Source of the DNA: DASUHT01 sp051955775
GTDB lineage: Bacteria; Actinomycetota; Thermoleophilia; Gaiellales; JAICJC01
Length of the DNA: 6,882 nt
Assembly: GCA_051955775.1 (NCBI GenBank)
Contig: JBQCGJ010000013.1
Span: 1 to 6,882 of the forward strand
Direction: 5' to 3'
Shown one piece after another: positions 1 through 6,607 of the stretch. Numbering within the stretch: the first letter of the stretch is position 1; each line of letters begins with the position of its first letter. A program made the translations under genes and the position numbers. The notes under the pieces were generated by a model that had not been told where the DNA came from, did not search any database, and saw only the letters and a list, made by a program, of their open reading frames with translations.

Positions 1-845
1 CCCATCACGAACTCGCCGCGGTCGGACTGGCTGATGTAGATGTGCAGCGTGCCGGACACGATGATGCGGTGCAGGAGCGGCTTCACCGGCTCGGTCACGC
101 AGGCCTGGAGGATGTGCGTGGTGATGGGCAGCGGCAGCCCGGCCAGCTCTGCCACCTGGGTCGACCAGCCCGACACGCACGACACCACCGTGTCGGTGGC
201 GATGGTGCCGCGGCTTGTCTCGACACCGGTCACCCGGCCGTTCGAGCGCTGGATCCCCGTCACCTGCGTATACGGGTGGATGTGCACCCCCAGCTTGGCC
301 GCCTCCTTGGCGTACCCCCACACCACGGCGTCATGCCGGATGATCCCGCCGGGCGGGTGGTACAGCGCGGCCAGGATCGGGAACGTGGGGTGGTCCGAGG
401 TGTCGAGCTGCGGGCACAGCTCCTTGATCTCGTCCGGGTACACGACCCGCGAGTCGATGCCCAGCAGGCGGTTCACCTCCGCCCGCTCCATCATCGTGTT
501 CACCGAGCGGTCGGAGTGGGCCAGCGTGAGGTGCCCCTGCTGCGAGAACAGCATGTTGAAGTCCAGATCCTGCGACAGCGTCTCGTACAGCTTCACGCTG
601 GCGGTGTAGAACCGCGCCCCCTCCGGGGTCAGGTAGTTGGAGCGGATGATGGTGGTGTTGCGGCCCGAGGCGCCTGCCCCGATGTAGCTCTGCTCCAGCA
701 CGGCGATGTTGCGCATGCCGTGGTCCTTGGCCAGGTAGTACGCGGTGGCCATGCCGTGCGCGCCGCCGCCGATGACGCCGGCGTCGTAGCTCGCCCGCAT
801 GTCATTGCTCTTGAAGTAGCGGTGCTTGCGGAGCAGGCCGAGCAT
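1..845 (-). CDS. soxB: Sarcosine oxidase-type beta subunit (SoxB/MgdA-like), partial at left edge
   Basis: This is the flavin-binding catalytic subunit of a heterotetrameric sarcosine oxidase or N-methyl amino acid dehydrogenase of the DAO family; it oxidises the N-methyl group of a secondary amine in the cytoplasm. 281 codons are visible and the C-terminal part (about a third, given a usual length near 400) lies beyond the window. A dinucleotide-binding GxGxxG motif (VIGGGAHG) sits at residues 24-31, followed by the family signature GRNTTIIRSNYL at 61-72. The segment PPGGIIRHD at 164-172 matches the site where sarcosine oxidase beta subunits bind FMN covalently, so His171 is the likely FMN ligand (inferred by alignment from memory). 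The ATG overlaps the soxG stop by one base (TGATG). Its Shine-Dalgarno is weak, implying translational coupling. A second ATG at codon 16 is possible, but the N-terminal extension before the Rossmann motif is normal for the family. The exact substrate is uncertain. Confidence 0.93.
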   Translation of the reverse strand, partial: MLGLLRKHRYFKSNDMRASYDAGVIGGGAHGMATAYYLAKDHGMRNIAVLEQSYIGAGASGRNTTIIRSNYLTPEGARFYTASVKLYETLSQDLDFNMLFSQQGHLTLAHSDRSVNTMMERAEVNRLLGIDSRVVYPDEIKELCPQLDTSDHPTFPILAALYHPPGGIIRHDAVVWGYAKEAAKLGVHIHPYTQVTGIQRSNGRVTGVETSRGTIATDTVVSCVSGWSTQVAELAGLPLPITTHILQACVTEPVKPLLHRIIVSGTLHIYISQSDRGEFVM

Positions 846-1516
846 CAGGCTTGCACCTGCTCGCGCTGGCCCACGCCGAGGCTGACGGCCGCGATGCCGA
901 GCGTCTGGCCGGCGTCCACGATGGCCTCCCAGAAGTACTCGCCGTACTCCCAGCCGACCAGCATCAGCACGGCATCCCCGCGGTGCACGGCGAACGTCGG
1001 CACACGCATCACCGATCCGGCCATGCAGCGGTCGGGCGGGAAGCTCTGCTCGCGCGCGTCCAGGCCCGACGAGCGCATCCACACCTCGCGCCAGGCCGGG
1101 CCGCCGAGGGCCACGCAGGCCAGGCCGCAGGTGACGTCGACGGCATGCCCGCCCAGCCGCTCGCGCAGCGTCGCGACCTGCTCGAAGGGGCAGATCACGT
1201 ATCCGTGGATGGGCGTCAGGCGGGCGGTCAGCACCTCGCCGTCGACCCGTACGTGGCGTGGTTCCAGGTGCCCTGTGAGGTCGTCCATCTGCTCGGCGCT
1301 GCCGCGGATGTCGAGCTTGCCCAGGTGCGACAGGTCGGCCAGCCAGGCCTCACCCGGCTCGGCGTCGTAGGCCGCCACCAGCCACCCGTCGTGCTCCTCC
1401 AGCGTGGCGCCCGCGGCGACGTGCGCGTGCTCGATCGGCGAGCGCAGGAGTGGCCTGTAGCCGTTGGCCGGCGCCACTGCGGATGGCGACAGGAAGGCGT
1501 ACGGATCGTGGTTCAT
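845..1516 (-). CDS. soxG: Sarcosine oxidase-type gamma subunit (SoxG/MgdD-like)
   Basis: This 223-residue protein is the gamma subunit of the heterotetrameric enzyme. It is related to the folate-binding fold of GcvT/YgfZ proteins and packs against the alpha subunit; no catalytic residues are known for it. Family-like segments are the opening RSPIEH (about residues 26-31), DLSHLGKLDIRG (about 62-73), which matches the 'D-s-lGK-.-rG' start of GcvT-like folds, and the C-terminal VMRVPTFAVHRGDAVLMLV stretch. The length is slightly above the roughly 200 residues usual for SoxG. The ATG overlaps the soxA stop as ATGA (4 bases), a typical coupled junction. A GGGGAG sequence lies about eleven bases upstream. 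The reading frame stays open far upstream through soxA, but that stretch reads as Arg/Gly/His-rich shadow sequence without family similarity, so no fusion is called. The 3' end abuts soxB. Confidence 0.9.
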   Translation of the reverse strand: MNHDPYAFLSPSAVAPANGYRPLLRSPIEHAHVAAGATLEEHDGWLVAAYDAEPGEAWLADLSHLGKLDIRGSAEQMDDLTGHLEPRHVRVDGEVLTARLTPIHGYVICPFEQVATLRERLGGHAVDVTCGLACVALGGPAWREVWMRSSGLDAREQSFPPDRCMAGSVMRVPTFAVHRGDAVLMLVGWEYGEYFWEAIVDAGQTLGIAAVSLGVGQREQVQA

Positions 1517-4239
1517 GAGCGAAGCTTCTCCCCGTCGGGGTCGTAGAAGGGACGGTGCGTGACGGTGGCCGGAATACGCGCCCCGGACGGATCGGAGATG
1601 GTGATCCCCGCGCCCTCCTCGGCCAGTTCGACCGGCACCCAGGCGATCCCGATCGACTTGCCCAGGCGGTGAGAGAAGCGAGACGATGTGATCCGCCCGA
1701 CCGGGTTGCCGGTGGCGCCGATGACCTGGGTGCCCTCCACCGGCACCTTGCCGTTTCGGCCCTCCCAGCCGACCAGCGCCATGCGGTTTCCGCGCCGCTT
1801 GAAGAACTCGATCGAGTACCGCCCGATCCAGTCCGATTCCTTGTCCAGCTTGACGATCCACGGCATCGCGGCCTCCAGCGGGTTGGACTCCGCGTTGGTG
1901 TCCTGGCCGACGATGACGTGCATCTTCTCCAGCCGCAGCACGCGCTGAGGCTCCAGCCCGAACGCCTGGATGCCGTGCTCGGCGCCGGCCGTCATCAGCG
2001 TCTCCCACAGGTACTGGCCGGCTGCTGATGGGTAGTGGATCTCGTAGCCCAACTCGCCCACGAAGCCGATCCGCAGCACCAGGCAGGGCACCCCCGCGAT
2101 GGTGGCATGTCCGGCGCCGAGGTACGGGAAGGCCTCGTTCGAGAGGTCGAAGTCGGTCAGCCCGGCGAGGCACTCGCGCGATTTCGGGCCGGCCAGGTTG
2201 ATGGCCGAGATCGAGCCGGTCACGTTCACGATCTGGCAGTCCATGCCCCACACCGCGTTCCACCACGTGAACCACTGCTCCATGCCGCCGGCGCCCGAGG
2301 ACGTGGTGGTCACGTAGTACTCGGTCTCCGACAGCCGGGCCACGGTGCCGTCGTCCAGAATCGAGCCGTCGTCGCCGCACACGATCCCGTATCTCACGCG
2401 GGCCAGCTTCATGTCTCCGAAGCGGTTGGGGTAGATGCGCTCCAGAAACTCCGCGGCCTGCGGACCGCGCACGATCAGCTTGCCCAGGGTGCTGACGTCG
2501 ATCAGGCCCAGCGAGTCGTGCACGGCGGCGGTCTCGGCGTCCGACTTGCCGTAGTCGTACGGGCGCTTCCAGTCGCCCGCCCACAGGATCTTGCCGCCGT
2601 TGTCGGCGTGCCAGTGGTGCATGGACGTGCGCTTGACCGGCTCGTACCCGCGGCCGGCCAGGAGTGAGAAGCTGGTCGGGTTGTGCGGCGGCCGGCCGGT
2701 GGTCACCCCGACCCGCTCGGCGTCCGGGTCGAGGCCCAGCTCGTCGGCCATCACGAGGCCGGAGTTGCGGTGGCACATCTTGCCCTGGCAGGGGCCCATG
2801 GTGACCGTCGTGTAGCGCTTCGACAGCTCCAGCGACGAGAACCCCTCGGCCACCGACAGCGAGATGTCCTTGGTGGTGACGTCCTCGCAGAAGCACACGA
2901 ACTGCTTGCCCTTGGCGTCGCCGCAGCGGGCGGGCACCGCGGCCGCCGAGCCGCCCGGCGAGCCGGCCACACGGACGCCGTCGGGCAGCGAGTCGGGGAT
3001 GTACACGCGGGCAGCCCGGTCATAGCGGATGCTGCCGCCGGCCTGGGTGACCAGGGCGTGTGGCATCACGCTGCCGCCGGAGACGGCGATCAGGTCGGCG
3101 GGCAGCGTGCGCCGCTCGCCGCCGCGCGCCACCACGAGCCCGGACACCGCCTTGCGGCCACGCGCCCGCACGGGCGTGAAGCCGCGCAGGTGGGTGATGC
3201 CCGCCATGCCCAGCCGCTCGTCCGGCTCGCCCTCGCGGGCGTCGACCACGGCCTCCACCGCGACGCCGGCGTCGGCCAGGTCGAGCGCGGCCTCGATCCC
3301 CATGTCATCCGTGCAGGCCACGACGGCCTGCTCGCAGGGTGCGATCCGGTACTGGTTGATCAGGCGGCGCACGCCGCTGCCCAGCATCACGCCGGGCAGG
3401 TCGTTGGCCTCGAACACCAGCGGCTGCTCGATTGCGCCGGTCGCGATCACGATCTCGCCGGCCCGGAATCGGTGCATGGTGCGGCCCTCGAAGACCGGCA
3501 CCAGCCGCCCCTCGTAGATGCCGCCGGCCCATGCCGGCTGCAGGATCGAAACGCCCGCCTCGCGTGCCTGCCGCTCCAGTTCGGCCGCCCGCGCCGCCGG
3601 CTCGTGTCCGCTGTAGGCGAGGTGACCGCCAAGCGCCAGGCCCTCGTCGACGAGCGCGGTGTCCCGCCCGGAGCGGGCGGCTTCGATGGCCGCCTGCAGT
3701 CCGGACGGGCCGCCCCCGATGACCAGCGTGTCCACATGCCGGTGCACCTTCTCGAACCGCTCCGTGCGGCGGTGCTCGGGGTCGAGCCGGCCCAGCCCGG
3801 CCGCCCCGCGCAGGATGCGCTCGTAGTACGGCCACGCCCAGCGCGGCCGGATGAAGGTCTTGTAGTAGAAGCCGACCTGCATCCCGAAGCTCGGTGTGGC
3901 CCGCCCCACCAGGTGCAGGAAGTCGCGCTCCAGCGACGGCCAGGCGTTCTGGTGCGCGACCTGCATGCCCTCGCGGATGGGTGTCGTGCAGGCCCGCACG
4001 GTGGGCTCGCCGTCGACCGCGACCAGGCAGTTCGGGCACTGGCCGGAGCAGCACATCAGGCCGCGCGGGCGGTGGTACTTGAACGAGCGCGAGAACACGC
4101 GCACACCGTCGCCGTACAGCGCCGAGGCCACGGTGTCGCCGGCGTACCCGGTGACCGGCTTGTCCTGCCAGGTGAACGAGACGGCGGCCGAGCGGTCGAT
4201 CAGCTCGCCGGTGCGCTCCGCCAGCCGCCGGCTAGGCAT
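1513..4239 (-). CDS. soxA: Sarcosine oxidase-type alpha subunit with two predicted [2Fe-2S] sites (SoxA/MgdC-like)
   Basis: This 908-residue alpha subunit binds nucleotide and folate and passes the methyl carbon of the substrate to tetrahydrofolate. Domains in order: an N-terminal ferredoxin-like domain (about 10-100) with SFTW, GDTVASAL and RSFKYHRPRG signatures and Cys63, 68, 71 and 84; a pyridine-nucleotide/FAD-type Rossmann domain starting at VIGGGPSG (173-180), with the second strand ending near VDEG (197-200) and IVIATGAIEQP at 263-273; a BFD-like segment (440-500) with Cys449, 451, 484 and 489; then a GcvT-like aminomethyltransferase domain (about 530-800, including RIGFVGELGYEI at 723-734) and its C-terminal beta barrel (about 815-900). 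The ATG was chosen because the family-typical N-terminus begins there and GGGAGG sits five bases upstream; the frame is open 40 codons further, but that part is low-complexity shadow. It overlaps soxD by 8 bases. The two full cysteine sets set it apart from classical SoxA and recall the opine oxidase, HcnAB and dye-linked proline dehydrogenase relatives. Confidence 0.96.
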   Translation of the reverse strand: MPSRRLAERTGELIDRSAAVSFTWQDKPVTGYAGDTVASALYGDGVRVFSRSFKYHRPRGLMCCSGQCPNCLVAVDGEPTVRACTTPIREGMQVAHQNAWPSLERDFLHLVGRATPSFGMQVGFYYKTFIRPRWAWPYYERILRGAAGLGRLDPEHRRTERFEKVHRHVDTLVIGGGPSGLQAAIEAARSGRDTALVDEGLALGGHLAYSGHEPAARAAELERQAREAGVSILQPAWAGGIYEGRLVPVFEGRTMHRFRAGEIVIATGAIEQPLVFEANDLPGVMLGSGVRRLINQYRIAPCEQAVVACTDDMGIEAALDLADAGVAVEAVVDAREGEPDERLGMAGITHLRGFTPVRARGRKAVSGLVVARGGERRTLPADLIAVSGGSVMPHALVTQAGGSIRYDRAARVYIPDSLPDGVRVAGSPGGSAAAVPARCGDAKGKQFVCFCEDVTTKDISLSVAEGFSSLELSKRYTTVTMGPCQGKMCHRNSGLVMADELGLDPDAERVGVTTGRPPHNPTSFSLLAGRGYEPVKRTSMHHWHADNGGKILWAGDWKRPYDYGKSDAETAAVHDSLGLIDVSTLGKLIVRGPQAAEFLERIYPNRFGDMKLARVRYGIVCGDDGSILDDGTVARLSETEYYVTTTSSGAGGMEQWFTWWNAVWGMDCQIVNVTGSISAINLAGPKSRECLAGLTDFDLSNEAFPYLGAGHATIAGVPCLVLRIGFVGELGYEIHYPSAAGQYLWETLMTAGAEHGIQAFGLEPQRVLRLEKMHVIVGQDTNAESNPLEAAMPWIVKLDKESDWIGRYSIEFFKRRGNRMALVGWEGRNGKVPVEGTQVIGATGNPVGRITSSRFSHRLGKSIGIAWVPVELAEEGAGITISDPSGARIPATVTHRPFYDPDGEKLRS

Positions 4240-4495
4240 CAAGCCCTCCCGGCAGCGCGGTGGCCAGCACCGTGTTGTCGCGGGTGTCGCGGTCGGCCTG
4301 GAACCACTCCCGGCAGCCGGAGGAGTGGAACCACCACTCGCGCTGCTCGCCGGTGGCATTGCGTTTGAAGTAGAGGTAGCTGAAGAGCGCCCGCTCGTCC
4401 TCGGACGAGGTGGGTCGGACGGTCACCTCGCCGCCGTAGGAGTACTCGTCCACGGGGCGCGGTCCGCAGTTCGGGCAGGAGAGCAGAAAGGACAT
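4232..4495 (-). CDS. soxD: Sarcosine oxidase-type delta subunit, zinc-binding (SoxD/MgdB-like)
   Basis: This 87-residue delta subunit is a small structural zinc protein that stabilises the alpha-beta assembly. The zinc ligands of the family are all present: Cys7 and Cys10 (SCPNCG near the N-terminus) and the HxxxC pair His57/Cys61 (WWFHSSGC). The conserved RP-x-DEYSYGGE stretch (13-23) and the YLYFKRN-x-x-G segment (40-49) are also typical, and the length is near the usual 90-100. The ATG lies four bases after the glxD stop. No Shine-Dalgarno is visible in the C- and A-rich sequence before it, so translation probably depends on ribosomes finishing glxD. The stop overlaps the soxA start. Confidence 0.94.
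   Translation of the reverse strand: MSFLLSCPNCGPRPVDEYSYGGEVTVRPTSSEDERALFSYLYFKRNATGEQREWWFHSSGCREWFQADRDTRDNTVLATALPGGLDA
4245..4250 (-). promoter_or_regulatory. Ribosome binding site deciding the soxA start
   Basis: GGGAGG reads on the minus strand, five bases before the ATG at 4239-4237 and within the end of soxD. It supports the start that gives the family-typical SoxA N-terminus and rejects an upstream in-frame start 40 codons earlier. Confidence 0.75.
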
Positions 4496-4499
4496 GTGG

Positions 4500-5906
4500 T
4501 CAGTGGGTGGTGGGTTGGGTGACGTGGCCGTTGGAGGAGGCGGCCATGGCCTTCAGCACGGCCTGCGCGAACGACTCCGGGCGGAACGCGAAGTCGGTGC
4601 CGACCAGCGGGATGCCGGTGATGGCGGAGGCCTCGATGGTCATGGCCCGCAGGTCCTCCGGCTCCAGGTCGAACACGCTCAGCTTGCCGCAGGCGCGCGC
4701 GAACATCTGCAACTCCTGGGTCATGGAGTGCAGGAACCCCTCCACCCGCTCTGCGGCGGGCTCCACGGGCAGCCGCGCGATCAGGTCCTCGTCCTGGGTG
4801 GTGATGCCGACCGGGCACAAACCGGTGTGGCAGTGGTGGCAGCAGCCCGGCTCGGTGCCCATGCGCTCGTAGTCCTCGACGTACAGCGGCCGGTTGCAGT
4901 TGAGCGCGATCATGGCGGCGGTGCCGATGGACACGGCATCCGCGCCCAGCGCCAGCGCCTTGGCGGCGTCCACGCCGTTTCGGATACCGCCGGAGATGAT
5001 CAGGTTGACGACCCCGTCCAGCTTCATCTCGCGCAGCGCTGCCACCGCCTCCACCAGCCCGGCCAGGGTGGGAATGCCGGTGTGGTCCATGAGTGAGTCG
5101 GGTGAGGCGCCGGTGCCGCCCTCCAGCCCGTCGATCACGATCACGTCGGCCCCCGCCTTGCAGGCCAGCTTGACGTCGTCGGAGGTGCGGCAGGCCCCGA
5201 TCTTGACGTAGATCGGGATCCGCCCGTCGGTGGCCTCGCGCAGCTCCTCGATCTTGATCTGGAGGTCATCCGGGCCCACGAAATCGGGATGCCGGCAGGG
5301 CGAGCGCTGGTCGACGCCGGGCGGCAGCGTGCGCTGACCGGCGATGATCTCCGACACCTTGGCACCCAGCAGCACGCCGCCGGTGCCCGGCTTGGCGCCC
5401 TGGCCGATCACGATCTCGGCGGCGTTGGCCATCCGCAGGTGGTGCGGGTTGAAGCCGTAGCGGCTGGGCAGCACCTGGTACACGAGCTGATCGGACGCCT
5501 CTCGCTCCAGGTCGAGCATGCCGCCGTCGCCGGTGGTCGTGGAGATGCCGACCCGGGTGGCGGCCATGCCCAGCGCCTGCTTGGCGTTGCGCGACAGGGC
5601 GCCGTAGCTCATGCCGGCGATGGTGATCGGGGTGCGCAGCTTGATCGGCTCGGCGCCGTGCCGGGCACCGATCTCGATCGCCGTGTTGCACGTCTCCCGG
5701 TAGCCCTCCAGCGGCACCCGCGAGAGCGTGCAGGGCACGAACGTCAGGTCCTGGAAGTGCGGCGTGCGGCGGGTCGTGCCCAGGCCGCGGTTGGTGTACC
5801 GCCCCAGCTCCGCCTTGGTCTGGATGTCGTCGATCGTCTCCGGCGACCACACCCACAGCTTCTGGTGCACGTGGCCGTCTGCCCCGCGCGGGATGAGATC
5901 GCTCAC
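4500..5906 (-). CDS. glxD: Glutamate synthase-like FMN/Fe-S subunit (GlxD/MgsC-like)
   Basis: This 468-residue stand-alone homologue of the FMN-binding synthase domain of glutamate synthase (GltB) is the presumed catalytic subunit of a GlxBCD complex, for example N-methylglutamate synthase. FMN and phosphate-binding segments are clear: GQGAKPGTGG (168-177), VIDGLEGGTGASP (257-269), IISGGIRNG (303-311) and GADAVSIGTA (321-330). A cysteine cluster at 355, 356, 359 and 364, followed by PVGITTQ, marks the Fe-S site. GTG is taken as the start because GGAGGT lies seven bases upstream and the GTGA overlaps the glxC stop by 4 bases. An in-frame ATG at 5921 overlaps the Shine-Dalgarno itself and would add only five residues. 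No GltD-type NADPH subunit is visible nearby. Family assignment is very secure; the exact substrate is inferred from context. Confidence 0.93.
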   Translation of the reverse strand: MSDLIPRGADGHVHQKLWVWSPETIDDIQTKAELGRYTNRGLGTTRRTPHFQDLTFVPCTLSRVPLEGYRETCNTAIEIGARHGAEPIKLRTPITIAGMSYGALSRNAKQALGMAATRVGISTTTGDGGMLDLEREASDQLVYQVLPSRYGFNPHHLRMANAAEIVIGQGAKPGTGGVLLGAKVSEIIAGQRTLPPGVDQRSPCRHPDFVGPDDLQIKIEELREATDGRIPIYVKIGACRTSDDVKLACKAGADVIVIDGLEGGTGASPDSLMDHTGIPTLAGLVEAVAALREMKLDGVVNLIISGGIRNGVDAAKALALGADAVSIGTAAMIALNCNRPLYVEDYERMGTEPGCCHHCHTGLCPVGITTQDEDLIARLPVEPAAERVEGFLHSMTQELQMFARACGKLSVFDLEPEDLRAMTIEASAITGIPLVGTDFAFRPESFAQAVLKAMAASSNGHVTQPTTH

Positions 5907-6607
5907 AGCGCCGACCTCCATGCGTCGTACTCGTGTTTCGAGAAGTTCCACAGCTTGCGGCCGGCCACCAGCTTGGTGAAGCCGATCTCGTCCGCGTCGA
6001 TGCCATGCGGGCCCAGCTCCGATCGCAGCAGCTCGCGGTCGTCGTCGGTCATGTCCGACTCCACGCAGTCGGCCCCCAGAGAGGCGATTGTGCCGCCCAC
6101 GTACACCGTTCCCTCGTACATCGAGTCGCCGATGCCGTCCGCCGCGTCGCCGCACACGATCAGCGTGCCGCGCTGCATCATGAAGCCCGACATGTAGCCG
6201 ACCGAGCCGCCCACGATCACGGTGCCGCCCTTCATCGAGATACCGGTGCGGGCGCCGGTGTGGCCCTCCACGAACACCCGCCCGCCGCGGATAGTGGCGC
6301 CGGCCGAGTTGCCGCCGTTGCCGTGGACGGCGATCGAGCCCGACATCAGGTTCTCGCCCACGCTCCACCCGCAGTTGCCGTTGACCACGATGTCCGGCCC
6401 ATCGCACATGCCGCCGCAGTACCAGCCGACCGGGCCGTCGAAGTGGATGGTGATGGGATGCATGACGGCCACCGCCAGGCAGTGCCGGGCCTCGGGGTTG
6501 ACCAGCCGGATGTCAGGCGCGCCCTCGGCTGCCGCCCGCTTGATGGCCTGGTTGATCTCGCGCGTGGTGTGCTGCGAGCAGTCGATGTCGGAGGTCACCG
6601 AAGCCAC
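5903..6607 (-). CDS. glxC: GXGXG-motif glutamate synthase-like subunit (GlxC/MgsB-like)
   Basis: This 234-residue protein corresponds to the C-terminal right-handed beta-helix domain of glutamate synthase (GXGXG family, shared with formylmethanofuran dehydrogenase subunit C). In glutamate synthase the domain is structural and holds the amidotransferase and synthase domains together, so here it probably bridges GlxB and GlxD. The evidence is a run of regularly spaced glycines from about residue 58 to 172, with helix rungs such as GPDIVVNGNCGWSVGENL, GSIAVHGNGGNSAGATIRGG and GTVIVGGSVGYMSGFMMQ. The C-terminal AGRKLWNFSKHEY segment (215-227) is typical of stand-alone GlxC proteins. The GTG start is supported by a strong GGGGAGGT six bases upstream. 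A later in-frame GTG, nine bases in, would give a 4-base overlap with glxB but would sit too far from the Shine-Dalgarno. Confidence 0.92.
   Translation of the reverse strand: MASVTSDIDCSQHTTREINQAIKRAAAEGAPDIRLVNPEARHCLAVAVMHPITIHFDGPVGWYCGGMCDGPDIVVNGNCGWSVGENLMSGSIAVHGNGGNSAGATIRGGRVFVEGHTGARTGISMKGGTVIVGGSVGYMSGFMMQRGTLIVCGDAADGIGDSMYEGTVYVGGTIASLGADCVESDMTDDDRELLRSELGPHGIDADEIGFTKLVAGRKLWNFSKHEYDAWRSAL
5914..5919 (-). promoter_or_regulatory. Ribosome binding site deciding the glxD start
   Basis: GGAGGT reads on the minus strand seven bases before the GTG at 5906-5904. It lies within the last codons of glxC and overlaps the competing in-frame ATG (ATGGAGGT), which makes that ATG a poor start. 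Ribosome spacing therefore favours GTG. Confidence 0.75.

Noticed and set aside
42..1370. Plus-strand open frame (442 codons) spanning the soxB/soxG junction
   Set aside because: It has a low-complexity His/Arg/Val/Ala composition and no family motif, and it lies opposite two well-supported genes.
845..2896. Possible fusion: the soxG frame is open far upstream, giving a 683-codon frame
   Set aside because: The portion above 1516 is a frame-shifted shadow of soxA with no SoxG similarity. The soxG start with its ATGA overlap explains the gene fully, and soxA itself has no frameshift.
2683..4368. Long plus-strand open frame (561 codons) antisense to soxA
   Set aside because: The product is rich in Arg, Ala, Gly and His without any recognisable fold, and the opposite strand encodes a clear SoxA. 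Long antisense frames arise in GC-rich genes because stop codons are rare in the mirrored frame.
4500..6407. A 635-codon version of GlxD with a long N-terminal extension
   Set aside because: The extension reads as Arg/Gly/His-rich shadow of glxC. The GTG at 5906 has a strong Shine-Dalgarno and begins the conserved part of the protein.
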